This document shows positions 23,671 to 35,144 of a DNA stretch of 64,000 nt, piece by piece (position 1 is the stretch's first letter; every line of letters begins with the position of its first letter). Both the position numbers and the translations under genes were made by a program. Source of the DNA: Heliopora coerulea (Eukaryota > Cnidaria > Anthozoa > Scleralcyonacea > Helioporidae); assembly GCA_030142905.1 (NCBI GenBank), contig JASJOG010000440.1:108419-172418 (forward strand), read 5' to 3'. Below the pieces are notes generated by a model. It did not search any database. It was not told the origin of the DNA and worked only from the letters and a program-made list of their open reading frames with translations.

Positions 23671-25339
23671 ACAACATTTCAATGGTTTGCTTCAACATAT
23701 TAATTTATCTGGAAAGGTGTCATTAAATTTACCATAGCAACCGTATTAGATGGTACTGTTGACTTTGGTTGCTATGGGCTTTTTAAGCTGGTCGTCCACA
23801 GGAGTTTAAATTTTTCTTCAGTTTGAAACATTTGAAACATCAGAATGAAATATTTTGGTAGTAACTGGTGTAGGAATTCGTTTGTCGGAGCAAGAGAAAA
23901 CAAGCAAAACACTAAGTGGGATACTATTAATACAATTTTGTGTGCTTGGCATTAAATTAAGGTTTCCACATTTTTAATTAAGTGCATGATTGACCTATCA
24001 TATCAGTGAGCATGAGGATTCATAACCACACCTAATTTGAGCTCTTGAAACTTGTCACGGAACTGATAATTTCTCTTCTTGTGTTCATCCCATTTCTAAA
24101 ACTAAAACAGTTCTTCGTAAACTTTTGACGGTAATTCGTGATGCGTAACAGGTCATTTCGTTTAAATACCGACACAAAACTAGCAAATTTCGATGACGAC
24201 TGAGTATTCTAATTAGAAACAAAACAATGGTAACCCTGAAGATTCAAATCATTATTATTCTCAACCCGCTTGGACAATCTTGTAGTTTCGTGATGATGAC
24301 TACAAGTTAGTCAAAACATAGAGAATAAAAATAATTTCAATCTTCTGAGTCACGATTGTTTTGTATTGAATTAAAACCAGCAAAGTTAGCCATGGCTATC
24401 ATAATAAACAAAACTTCAATACAATACTTTCCCATCGGTTTATACCACTTCTTCCAAATCGTGTAACTTTTCATCAAACTCCACACTTACTGAAGGGTAA
24501 ACAGCAAACAAATTATTTGAGACCAGATGTGAATGTTCTTCAAGCTGCTTACACAGATGAACGATTTCTTAGCCCCAGGTGGGTACTAAGAATTTGCTTT
24601 TTCTGAGTAAAGGAGCTGGACAAATGTCCACATATCATCTGTTGTAACACCAAGCTGCCATATATGTGCAGCATTTGTGGATAACACTCAGCTTGTTGTT
24701 TAGGATTCTGTGATTCTCCAAGTACTGGCGCATCCTCTAGGGAAGTTGACTAATCAACTGAAAGTTACAATTCTCGTTTTTATTCTTTGATAAATGTAAA
24801 TACTTTATGCGAATAACATTCGAAATAGCGGGCAATGAACCAGGCACTTGACGTGATCGTCACGACATTCTGCAGCCGTTTAATATGACGATGATAACAA
24901 TTCTGTATACATGATATAGAGTGACACTATAGAGAAGGGGCTCCAATCAAGTTACCTATTTTGAATAAGAATCACCACTCAATGTGGAAATCTCGTCGAA
25001 AACTTAAATAATGTATGTGGACACCAAATAGTGCGGTTATCTCCCCAAGAATACTATAGTATAGAATGAATTTTTAATAAAATGCTTTTGCAACCGTACT
25101 TTTATATTTGTCGAACAAGAAGAACAAAAACTCGTTACTCCCATTTGACTTGTTAACTTCTGCAAAGGATGCGCTAACAGTTTGATATTCGAAGGATCTT
25201 AAACCATAACCTGAGTATTAAGCAGATTTAGTTGGCAGTTAGGGGAAGAATTAGACCTAATGTAGAATGTTAGTCTGGTTGGAGGTGTAGGAGGTAAGGT
25301 ATATATCTTTGGAAGTGTGGGAGCTTGGAGATATCTTGA
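23671..25339. other. No gene seen
   Basis: No frame of coding character, no clear repeat boundary. Confidence 0.6.
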
Positions 25340-25580
25340 ATGATAGATGAACGTTCGTCAAACTCTATCCTCAGAAAAACGATTTCTGAGTCCCAGACGG
25401 GGATCGAACCTGCAACCTTCGGATGACCGGTGAGACAGGTCGCACACATGTCGAACTTGCCCCTCAGCTCACCATGTGAGTCTTGGTAGTTCAATGATTA
25501 GAACGTCTCACCGCTCATCAGAAGTTTGTGGGTTCGATCCCGGTCTGTGGATAGAGCTTGACGAATGTTCATCTCTCATT
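25340..25580. repeat. Inverted pair of tRNA-derived SINE units
   Basis: Minus-strand T-arm half (GGGGATCGAACCTGCAACC, 25400-25418) and a plus-strand tRNA-like unit at 25480-25551 (A box TAGTTCAATGATTAGAAC, B box GGGTTCGATCCCGG), flanked by inverted copies of GTTCGTCAAACTCTATCC / AGAGCTTGACGAATGTTC. The acceptor stem is degenerate, so this is a repeat rather than a functional tRNA. Confidence 0.7.
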
Positions 25581-25977
25581 CATGTTTAGAATTGGAAGGC
25601 ACCTGATTAACAATGTTTACAAATAATTTTAGCTGATAAACTTTTTCTCAGGTGTATTGTACGATATTTAAAATTGTATGATTTCTCAAATATTAACGTC
25701 TGACTTATGAAAAAATCAACAATCGGGGGCATGATTAAAGTTGAACTCTGGGGGCTGTACCTCGCAGATGTTGCTCGATTAATCACATTATTCCCTGAAA
25801 TATTTCACAAATTATCTTAGAATGCGTCAGAATCAGTCTCAGGAGGGTCTCGAATGCAAAATTTTACTACTTGGGTTACCCCAAATGGCGAAAATTTTAC
25901 TTTGCTGTACTTGGCGTTGCAATATCCAGGTCTTCTCTCGCTTAAGAGTGACTTTATTTCCGCTTGATGAACCCTAA

Positions 25978-26220
25978 CAGCTCCCTAAGCTGTTCTCCCT
26001 AGAGGTCGGGTAAGGGCCACCCCAGATGCTTCTAGTGTTACTACATGAACAAACCGAAGTCCCCGGAGAAAACCTGCGATTCTTGGTAAAGTAAAACTAG
26101 ACAACATTCTTCTCACATGTGACCAAGAAAATGTTAATGAGATAACTGCACGAGGCCGGAATGGAACCCTTGTCACAGTGGTGAAAGATATGCACTACCA
26201 CTATGTCATCAACCTCCAAG
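25978..26220 (-). repeat. tRNA-derived SINE
   Basis: Minus strand: tRNA-like head 26220-26146 with A box ACATAGTGGTAGTGCATA and B box GGGTTCCATTCCGG, then a body containing TTTTCTCCGGGGACTTCGGT, a block resembling common invertebrate SINE bodies. Confidence 0.65.
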
Positions 26221-26236
26221 CTACTACTGCCAATAA

Positions 26237-26524
26237 CTAATGTCGACATTGATCTCGAGTTGTGTAAGCTTTTTCAATAATAGCAAGCATTGACCCTACT
26301 CTTTCTGTAAACATTCGATTGCCACGTTCACTCATCCCGTCTGTCGCAGTAAATTTAAGTAAATTTGACTTGTTCAGTGAACTTATACCCTTGCATACAC
26401 CGTAGTATTTATACATAGTCCCTTTGAAAGCTTGAAAGGTCTTAATAACATGCTTATTGCGGTCATCTTGATCATCTGCAATTCTTTCCATTGTGCTATC
26501 GCTGGTGTTGCGTTCTAAACTGAA
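26237..26524 (-). CDS. Unidentified terminal exon candidate
   Basis: Minus strand: after a plausible acceptor (CATTAGTTTCAG, ending at 26525) the frame reads RNTSDSTMERIADDQDDRNK, continues KHVIKTFQAFKGTMYKYYGV and ends TRDQCRH then TAG, about 95 codons with coding-like composition. No family is recognised. No upstream exon could be joined. It may be the last exon of a gene or a relic. Confidence 0.3.
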   Translation of the reverse strand, partial: FSLERNTSDSTMERIADDQDDRNKHVIKTFQAFKGTMYKYYGVCKGISSLNKSNLLKFTATDGMSERGNRMFTERVGSMLAIIEKAYTTRDQCRH

Positions 26525-26547
26525 ACTAATGTACGTAATCATTTTAG

Positions 26548-26651
26548 ACAGCAATAGCCTCATCGCAAAACTTGGTCATCAGCTCATTGAAGAGACATTT
26601 TCACGCTGTAATTTCTTGGAAATGTTTCCCTCTCGCGACAGTTTGCCACAG
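26548..26651 (+). CDS. Isolated exon-like segment
   Basis: TTTTAG acceptor at 26543-26548, an open frame reading SLIAKLGHQLIEETFSRCNF and MFPSRDSLPQ, then GTAAGT donor at 26652. Protein-like, but no partner exons and no recognised family; it is divergent to the minus-strand candidate just upstream. Confidence 0.25.
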
Positions 26652-26830
26652 GTAAGTGCGGTATTTATCCCGTAACAAAACGAGAATTTAAGTCATTAAA
26701 AATCAACTCGAATCGACCTGTGGTAACTTGAATTAATGCTGGGGCCATAGGAGAACTTCAGTGAAAGCAAATCAGTGAAAATCTTTTACATTTGCATATG
26801 AATTTTTGAACGATCGATTGAACTCACTCC

Positions 26831-27164
26831 ATCAGGGTTCTGCCCAGGACCATCTGGGTGCCGAATACCTGCGGGCCCGAGTTCATACCCCCCGACAACT
26901 TTTGCAATTTTTGTTTAAAATATATATCATATTTCACCGAATCACCGGTCGCTGATAGTCTGCACATTATGATTCTAAATTTTACCTAATGATTGTCAAT
27001 ACTGCTTAAATAAAAAAATGAAAAGATCACTTGAAGTTTTCTTGTCACATTTGATACTTTTCGAGTGCCGAGCGGAAGGGTCCGCTTTGGCGTGAATCCC
27101 AGTAGACACTGCTTAGTACCGGGAACTAACGCCCAGCACTGCCAACCATGGGCAGAACCCTGAT
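26831..27164. repeat. TIR-bounded repeat
   Basis: ATCAGGGTTCTGCCCA (26831-26846) and TGGGCAGAACCCTGAT (27149-27164) are exact inverted copies. The interior is non-coding. Just outside, 27200-27228 has CTGAAGA ... GAAAC, another weak hammerhead-like order. Confidence 0.5.
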
Positions 27165-27849
27165 CAACGGAGTAGTCTTAAGAAAGTGTTCATCAGATTC
27201 TGAAGATTTCCGCTGAGGACGTTGAAACGTAAGTCACTACAAGCACCGCAGTCTCTCACAAGACTACTCTAACTTGGACGACCAACTTTCACCAACAATC
27301 CTGATTCTCGCGGGCTCAAATCATTTACTGTATAGAGACTTCTAAATGAAAGTCAAGTTACGAGCGTCGGAATCATACACCGTAAATAACTGTTTACACG
27401 TACGATTTTGTGCCTTACGGTTGACATCTTGGAGTATGTGTTTGACTGACGAGAGCGTCGAGGACAAACTGCAGCGAATCATAAGCGGATATCTTGCTTC
27501 ATAGACTATCATGAGTTTATTACATACTCCAGGATCACAATCGCAACGTGCAAAATCACAAATGTAAACGGCTCTTAAAAGCCAACTGGGACTAGCTGCG
27601 AATTTAGTGCAGTGCTCTGCCAACTGAGTCACGAAAGCCGTCGACGACAGCATGTATTGTGTATTAATGTAGGACTTGATGACGGTTAGTTTAAGGTTAT
27701 ATTCAATGCCTTGCTGCGATTGGCGTCTTGGAGTGCGTGCTTCCTTTATATTGGAACATGTTGTGTGTGTCTTATAAGGATCAACAAAATTACAAACCTT
27801 CCTTCTCACTGTCGTTTTTTAACAGTTACTACTTCTTGTATCGGATACT
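27165..27849. other. Non-coding, tRNA-like fragment
   Basis: A 155-codon minus frame (27342-27809) overlaps a tRNA-like half (complement of 27600-27650 reads GACTCAGTTGGCAGAGCACT), so the frame is probably a repeat artefact. Confidence 0.45.
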
Positions 27850-28243
27850 ATGGCAAACGTACGATGGCTCATTGAGGATGTTGAGTTCATTTCTATCAAT
27901 CACATAGTATCTCTCGAAGATAAACTGTAAGTACAAATACTTTGCACTTATATCTCGTGTTTTTTAAAGATAACTCAGCTCTACGCACAGCGAAATATTG
28001 AAACGAAAACCAACAGGACCGTCAATTTTGAAGTGTTTTAATACCACTGCTACGTGTGGTCGTTACATCTGTAACTGGTTGCCGCGAGTTTATCACATTT
28101 ACTGTAATTTAACGCGGATTTTGATTCCTTTTTCCAGGAAGAAACGAAAACTGGAACAATTTCATATCCAGGAAACGCGTTACTATTGTAAAGAAGCCAA
28201 TTTCATGAAATGCAGGCTTATACAAAACATCACGCTGATTTAA
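27850..28243 (+). CDS. Two-exon 60-residue protein of unknown function
   Basis: Exon 1 27850-27926 starts ATG and ends phase 2 at CT|GTAAGT; exon 2 28138-28243 follows a textbook pyrimidine-rich acceptor (CCTTTTTCCAG) and completes the Leu codon in frame, ending TAA. The predicted peptide begins MANVRWLIEDVEFISINHIV and then has a charged EDKLKKRKLEQ segment; it has no signal peptide or membrane segment. The match of start, splice signals and phase is the evidence; no family is recognised. It could be the start of a longer gene or a chance combination. Confidence 0.45.
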
Positions 28244-28376
28244 ATTGACTCAACAAATTATTACACGGTCTTTTTGTTGGGATGTTAGGTGATAGCGTTA
28301 CAATTTGAAAGCATTTTTTGTTTCGATGTTTGCGCAAGGTCGACCTCATGATTAGGAATTAGTAATTTGCAGTGAA

Positions 28377-28993
28377 CTCGATTTCCATATCTGGAATGCT
28401 AAATAGGCCAATGAAATGTGAAGCCAAGATGGCCGCACCATGAAGGCCAATTTTGTATGCCAGTTTTAATCTGTTGTTTTAATTACATTTTCTGAAGAGT
28501 TTCTTTGAAAACACACACAAAACATGTCTTCAAAAGACAGAAATGAGTTTAAGAATTTCAAATATATTTCGACAAAATCAAACCGAGTTACAGGTTATAT
28601 ATTTTCACCAAAATAAATTTCCAAACTGACGAGACACCTGATAAAACGGTTTCGAAAGATTACTTTAGCAAACTATCAAGTGCTCGTCTTATTTTTACCG
28701 TTAGTTTACCATCTTCGCGCAATTTAGTACAATTCTTATTCCAAACGTATTGGCGTGTAAAATGAATTCTTTTTAATATTCGAATATGTAAAACTGGTCC
28801 AGTAATATTTTGTCTGAATACTTTTTCCATGGTTGTGAATGTTTTCAAAGCCGAACCAAACAAAAACTAAAGAATAAAGTCGTGCAAAGGACTGGAACTG
28901 ACGTACAATATTCTCTCCAAGGGCGGCCATCTGTGCTTCACATTTTGCCTGTGCGAATCACTGGGAGTTAGCATTCCAGATATGGAAATCGAG
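28377..28993. mobile_element. Non-autonomous TIR element
   Basis: CTCGATTTCCATATCTGGAA (from 28377) is repeated inverted at the right end (to 28993), and inner blocks (AAATGTGAAGC.AAGATGGCCGC) are also mirrored, giving ~60 bp imperfect TIRs. Non-coding interior. No clear target duplication. Confidence 0.65.
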
Positions 28994-29435
28994 GTCGCTG
29001 GTAATTTTTAAATCAAATTATCTTCTATGGATGACTAATTTTGCAAATTAGACTAATTAGTTTTTAAGTCTTTACCGTCGCATAGTGACTCATAGACTAG
29101 AATCAAGTATAAAACAAGACGTGTACATACCCCGCGTGCCTGGTACCAAGACTCTCGCGCGGTAGGCAGGCAGATTGACAGACAATGTATTTTCCGCTGG
29201 TATGCAAGCCAATTTGCATTTCCTTGCGATCTTAAAGAATTTGCATTTTATGCCACAAAGGACCACACCCCTATTTTCTATTGGTCCATCATCATTATTT
29301 AAACGCGAAGCCCGGCACTCTGGCATTCTTTCACTTATTCCAATCCAAGGCAGGTGCGATCGATCGCAACGCCAAACCGACATATTTGCTCTCTTAGCCC
29401 TGATACTGCGTTTTATTCCGACAGTTAGGCCGTAC
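28994..29435. other. Possible 5' leader of the downstream LINE
   Basis: GC-richer than its surroundings, contains GCGATCGATCGC at about 29356 and no coding frame of note. It directly precedes the LINE reading frames and may be its untranslated leader. Confidence 0.3.
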
Positions 29436-29539
29436 AGAGTTTAGTTCAAATGAACAACGATGTCACAGATGCCAACGTCTCGGACACTGGGCTAAATACT
29501 GCAGATCTCGACCGCTACGTTAACAAGGTGCGATCCACA

Positions 29540-32390
29540 TTCAAGTATTTATGACCATTTACTGAATGGCGTACCTACATCGAAGGGTTTAAAGATCGCT
29601 AGCTTGAATATAAACAGCCTGCTAAAGCTTATAGACGAAATTAGAATACTTCTTGCAGAATATACTTTTGACATTCTTGCAATCAATGAATCCAAAATAG
29701 ATAATAGTATTTCCGATAACGAAATACATATATTAGAGTATGATATTGTTCGGAAAGATCGTAATAAATTTGGGGGTGGTGTGGTTCTATATGTCCGTGA
29801 TAACATACCATTCTCGGAAAGAAAGATCTAAAATCGAAAGGTTTCGAGACGGTATGTATTGAAATTAATAAGCCATATAATAAATCTATTTTAATTAATG
29901 CGTGGTTTAGACCGCCAAACTCAGATATAAATGTGTTTGATGAGTATGCGGTGTTTTTATGCTATTGTGAATGTGAAAACAAAGAATTAATTGTCTTAGG
30001 GGATTTGAATTGTGATGTTAGTAAAACACCGCTTGATCATTAAACACGAAAATTACAATTCTTATCTTCGCTGTATCAGATTGATCAACTTGTTAAGGAG
30101 CCAACAAGAATTGACGCCGACAACAGCTTCTTTAATTGATTTAATATTAACTAACAAACCTGAAAATATTTCCCAGTCAGGTGTTATTCACCTTGGAATA
30201 TCTGGTCATAGTTTGATTTATGCAGTAAGAAACCTTATATTGACAAAATCGTAAAAAACATCACCTATCGTTAGAGAAGTTAGAGATTTTAAAAATTTTG
30301 TGCAAAATGATTTTATTCATGATGTTTCGTAACTTCCTTGGGACACAGTAAACCAATTTAATAATCCAAACATATCCTGGCAAGTGTGGAGATCTTTTTT
30401 TCTTGAAGCTTTTTATAGGCGTGCACTTCTGCGGCAGAAAAGGTTGAAAGAGAATGGAATACCTTGGATTACCCCTCAAATTAAGCAGCGTATGAGAAAG
30501 AGGGATTTCCACAAAAAACAAGCAATAAGATATGATTCTCAGTCACAATGGCTGTTGTATAAATCTGAGCGTAATAAAGTGAACATTGAGATCCATAAGG
30601 CAAATATTTCTTCCAAATATTTCTGTGAGAAAATCGAGGATAGCATATCTTCTAAAAATGTCAAAAAAAGTTGTTCTTTGATAAATTCCATTTCGGGACG
30701 AAAAAGAAAATCGACTAATGTAAAAGAGCTTCAAATTAATGATACAATTGTCTCAGATGGTAAAATTATTGCCGAATCTTTGAACGATTATTTTACAAAT
30801 GTAGGAATGAAATTGGCTGCAGAGTCTGATCAACTTTATAATAGTGTGGGTGATGACCCAATCTCTTATGATCATTGCCCGGGGACTCGTTTTTATTTTT
30901 CTGATATCAGTATGAGCAGTGTTGCCTTTTCGTCTTCGAAATCTCATAGCTTCTAAAGCAACCGGTATGGATAACATACCGGTGAAAGCTCTCAAAGCGG
31001 TATCACACATCATTGCGCCATCGTTGACTGTTATATTTAGGCAATCCCTTAACCTAGGTATTTACATAAATGATTGGAAATTAGCACGAATATCTCCGAT
31101 CCATAAAGCAGAGGACCGAAAAAATGTGAAAATTACCGACCAATTTCGATTCTACCCATAATAAGTAAAATATTTGAAAGAGAAGTTTTTAATCAAATAT
31201 ATAAATATCTGAATGACAACTCTTTATTATCAAAATTCCAATCAGGATTTCGACCAAAACATGGAACTGTGGGCGCACTTATCTAGATGTTTGACCAATG
31301 GCTAAGTGACATGGACAAAGGAAAAATAAATAGAGTTGTATTTTTGGATACTCGTAAAGCGTTAGACTGTTAACCATGATATTTTATTGAGAAAGCTTAA
31401 AAATCAATTTGGAATACAAGACACTGAATTAAGATAGTTTGAGTCTTACCTAACGAATAGAGAGCAATTATGTCTAGTGAATGGCCATACATCTTCACCA
31501 AGGAAAATAAGATGCGGTATTCCGCTGGGCTCAATATTGGGACCATTGTTATTTTTACTTTACGTAAATAACATGCCTGATTATCTGAAAAAACAACTCC
31601 ATATCTCTATGCAGATGATACACAAATTTTGTCTTCTTCAGAAGATATTGAGACATTAATTCAGAATTTAAATAGTGATTTAAATAATATTCAGATGTGG
31701 ATTTTGAAAAATAAACTTCAACACCATCCCACTAAAACAAAAGTGATGTTTGTTGGGTCATCTCATAATCTTATCAATGAAGTTGGAAATACACCAGTAG
31801 TTATGAATAATACCCCTATTTTTCGAACCAGTAAATATACATGTTTAGGGGTGGATATTGATGAAAAATTAACTTAGGGTGAACATATCGAGACGATATA
31901 CAGTAAAGTGAGTGCACGAATTGGAGCTATGAGGCGTATAAAGCCCTACGTTCCACCTGCAACTCTGCAAACAATTTATAAAGCACTGGTTCAACTTTAT
32001 TTCGATTACTGCTCCCCTCTGTAGGATAATTGTGGTAAAACACTTCAAGATAAATTACAAAAGTTTCAATGTCGTGCAGCTAGAGTGATTTCTGGACTCA
32101 GTTACGATGTTAGATCGGCCGATGTCCTGGACGCTCTCGGTTGGCAAACACTTGATGTGAAACGATTAGAGAACAAATTGATATTGATGTACAAAATACT
32201 TAATAACCACACTGCCCCTAATCTAAATGAACTTTTCTGTAAAAGAAATACAATTCAGAATAATTATAATTTACGTAGTAGCGATACAGACCTATTCTTG
32301 CCTAAAGAAAAGTTTTCGATATAGTCGTGCCATGCAGTGGAATCATCTTCCTGAAGATTTTCGAATGTCTGAAACTCTTTTATTTTAAAA
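29540..32390 (+). pseudogene. LINE ORF2: APE endonuclease and reverse transcriptase, broken
   Basis: Endonuclease: ASLNINSLLKLIDEIR, DILAINESKID, GGGVVLYVRDNIPF (29590-29830), then AWFRPPNSDI and the GDLNCDV motif (to ~30020). RT: IPVKALKAVSHIIAPSLT and NDWKLARISPIHKAEDR (~30975-31125), motif A FLDTRKALD (~31340), motif [17 protein letters not shown] (~31510) and the catalytic LYADDTQIL (~31605). Then a thumb/C-terminal region QCRAARVISGLSYDVRSADV. These sit in all three frames with several stops, so the copy is dead. The function would be target-primed retrotransposition. Clade placement is by general resemblance only. Confidence 0.75.
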
Positions 32391-32409
32391 AGAAAATGCA
32401 CCTGACGTA

Positions 32410-34361
32410 CAGTGGCAGTCAAAAGTAGTTAATAGATTTTTTGAGGACACAATTTTTGGCATAACTTTTTATCAGATGGGCCGTTTTGGTTCATTCTTTT
32501 TTTGAATCACTCGCCGTTACCCTTGCTACAAGGCTACTGTAGTGTATGAACATAAAAACGACATAACTAAGAACTATAATCAAAAATCTGAAATTGCGAA
32601 ATGTCACCCCCTTCCCTGCAAAATATGCGCGTTCTATGTCATTTAAGTTTTGCTCATATAATACTCGATGACCTTTAACAACATGAAAACACATTAATAT
32701 TTGAAGTGAATAATTTTTTTTAAATTCAAATGGTTTACCGCCTTTTCAGGCTACACAACATTTAAAAGTTCTCTAATACTTGGTGTGACCACCCTTTGCC
32801 TTGATAACTGTTTCAATACGTCTAGGCATTGAATAGACCAAGTTTCAGAAGTGCAAACAGCTCGTCTTTGTTTGAGGGCCGGGGTTGGCCATGATGAAGT
32901 CTGGTTTTCAGCTGATGCCACAGATTTTCAGTCGGATTAAGGTCAGGGGACTGTGATGGCCATCCTTCAGGGACTAAGTACCCAGCATGTTCAATGTACT
33001 TTTCCACTGACTTTGCGGTATGTTTCAGATCATTGTTTTGTTGAAGTATTACCTGATCTTTTCCTCCAAACTGCATTAGTGATGACCGCATGTTGGGCAC
33101 TAGACTTTGCTTGTTTACATTCTGATCTATGATGCTTTTAATGGGGTGAATATGCCCAACACCGTTGGCAGTGAAACAGGCCCAAACCTGAATCTTTTCT
33201 CCACCATGCTTTACCGTAGGTGTCATACATTCTGCATTGAATTCCTCACCAGGACGTCTGCGAACATATGTTTTTTCCACATTGCCCGAAGATGCTAAAT
33301 GGGGATTCGTCTGTCCAAAGAACCCGTTCCCACTCCTTTTCCGTCCAGTGCTTGTATTTTCTTGCGAATGCTTGTCAGCGGCTTTTTCCAAGTGACACGC
33401 CCCATCAGGTTAGCACCATAAAGGCGACGGCGAACATTACTGACACTGGCATGAACGCCTCCTTCTTCCCAGTCCTCTTTCAGCTTTGTAGCAGGCTTAA
33501 AGCGATCTTTAAGAAATCTCCGTTCGATGAAACGATTATCACGTGGGGTGCATATTCTCGGCCGACCTGAGCACTTACGGTTACGATCACTACCAGAGTC
33601 CTCGAACCTTCTCTTCGCATTACATACAGAAGCTTGAGACATATTGGTTCTTGACGCCACTTTAGTTTGGCTGTATCCTTCCGCAAGAAGAGCCCTGGCA
33701 ACAGCTCTCTGTGCTTCAGTTGTCCGTGGTTTCTTTGCCCTTTTCTTCTCTTTCCTCTCCAAGTGGTGGACGAAATTTATTCGCTGAATAGTACTAACAC
33801 TGACCTTAAAATTTGAAGCGATGCCTTTATTCTTGTACCCATCTCATTTTATCTGGCAAATTTCCTCTTTTTCGTTATCTCGAATATGCCTGCCAGCACG
33901 CCGATCATCGTGGTGAACCAGTTGAGATGGTATGCCTTGAATTGTGTTGTCCAGAAGCCAAACTAGGCTTTTATAATCTTCCCCAAAATATCAAATTCAA
34001 CCGTCTGGTATAGAGGATTTCTCTTGTATTTCTAAGACTGTTATATATTGCACTGAGTTCGTCGAAATTGTGGGACAAGATATTTTTGGTGATTTCACCC
34101 ATTCTCTGTCATTATTTGTAGTTTACGCTAATATGATAGTGATTTTTAATATGTGAGAAGGGGGTGACGTTTCACATCTTCAGATTTTTGATTATAGTTC
34201 TTAGTCATGTCGTTTTTATATTCATACACTACAGTAGCCTTATAGCAAGGGCAATGGCATGTCATTCAAAAAAAGAATGAACCAAAACGGCCCATCTGAT
34301 AAAAAGTTACGCCAAAAAATGTGTCCTCAAAAAACCTATTAACTACTTTTGACTGCCACTG
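32410..34361. mobile_element. Tc1/mariner element with long terminal inverted repeats
   Basis: Ends CAGTGGCAGTCAAAAGTAGT and its complement are flanked by the TA duplication (32408-32409 and 34362-34363). The inverted similarity extends about 215 bp inward from each end (e.g. AAACGACATAACTAAGAACT on the left against its complement on the right). It is inserted into the LINE, so it is the younger event. It encodes a Tc1 transposase pseudogene on the minus strand. Confidence 0.9.
32822..33762 (-). pseudogene. Tc1-type transposase (DDE), two frameshifts
   Basis: N-terminal HTH region (RAVARALLAEGYSQTKVASR, then SQASVCNAKRRFEDSG), a second HTH with GRPRICTPRDNRFI, then catalytic blocks: WTDESPF (third frame, ~33310), QQNNDLKHTAKSVEKYI where the usual D..D pair is read as NND, and PSQSPDLNPTENLWHQLK carrying the final E with Tc1 spacing. 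The first break is an extra A in a short A-run near 33365 (before the WTDES block), the second an extra A near 33270. About 340 residues would be expected; the segment length agrees. Transposase would bind the long TIRs and cut at TA. Confidence 0.85.
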
Positions 34362-34363
34362 TA

Positions 34364-34949
34364 ATTGTTATTGGATCGCACCAATTTTCAACTTAAGTTT
34401 TATAATCCTTATGTAGTTTAACTTTGCTTATATTGCTTAACTTGTATATAGTTCAGTTTGTATATAGTTATTGTGTGATGCCCCTCGTGGAAAGCAGCTT
34501 ATTATGTTGATCGAGGCTAGCGTGTTTAAATAAAGTTTTACCACCACCACCACACTCTATTCTTTATGCGAGGCTTTTTCTCAGAATCAGAAGCTTTATC
34601 GTTAACTTCAGTGGCAACTGTGAAAAGCAAAAGTACAAGCAGTCTTAATAATACAATGGTTTATTTCCTGTTTCTTACAGCACAATACAAGATCTGTTTT
34701 CTTTTTGTAAATGTTTTATTTTATGCACAAAACACTTTCCCAACATAACTGATCGTGAACGAACAAATTTCCAGCTCAACCAGATAGAGAATCAGATATA
34801 ATTTGACGCTACTCTGGACTAAACAGTATCGAAAGATACTTCCAAAGTTAATACTAATGACTTGGGGCAAAATTTGCGTGAAACTATGCCTAGTGCCACT
34901 GTGAGTTAAATTCCTCAACAGAAAAGTGTCACCAAAAAACTGGGTGTGT
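34364..34949. other. LINE tail and non-coding sequence
   Basis: 34364-34553 is the LINE 3' untranslated tail with an (ACC)n end. Beyond it no gene is seen. Confidence 0.5.
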
Positions 34950-34960
34950 TTACTTCTCAG

Positions 34961-35106
34961 CTTCAAAGAAAAGGTCAATATTTGTCGACATTTGTGTCAA
35001 TTTTTTCAATACACAGTGCACATCACCAGCACCACCTGCTCTGTCCTCTGAAATTTTTCTAATCCAGGACTGAATTAAAGAATCATGCCCTCCAGTGTAA
35101 AAATTG
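34961..35106 (-). CDS. Unidentified coding remnant
   Basis: Minus-strand frame reading TGGHDSLIQSWIRKISEDRA, then GGAGDVHCVLKKL and ending IDLFFEAEK with TAA (34970 region). The composition is protein-like and the frame ends cleanly, suggesting a C-terminal exon. No family recognised; no upstream exon found. Confidence 0.3.
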
Positions 35107-35144
35107 TGGACGCATTTTTTGACAATATAATTGTCGTTTGACAA

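Larger units (their letters stand above)
29436..34553 (+). mobile_element. CR1/L2/Jockey-like LINE, interrupted by a Tc1 insertion
   Basis: APE-type endonuclease, RT and C-terminal blocks follow in order on the plus strand (29540-32390), then after the nested Tc1 (32410-34361) an untranslated tail ending AAATAAAGTTTTACC and an (ACC)n tract (34541-34553), typical of LINE 3' ends. The 5' limit is uncertain. Many stops and frameshifts. Confidence 0.7.

Noticed and set aside
25480..25551. Functional tRNA gene
   Set aside because: Acceptor stem fails and the unit is part of an inverted SINE pair; the same applies to 56381-56452 and 59129-59203.
27342..27809. 155-codon minus frame
   Set aside because: Overlaps a tRNA-like SINE segment (GACTCAGTTGGCAGAGCACT on minus), so the translation is of repeat DNA.
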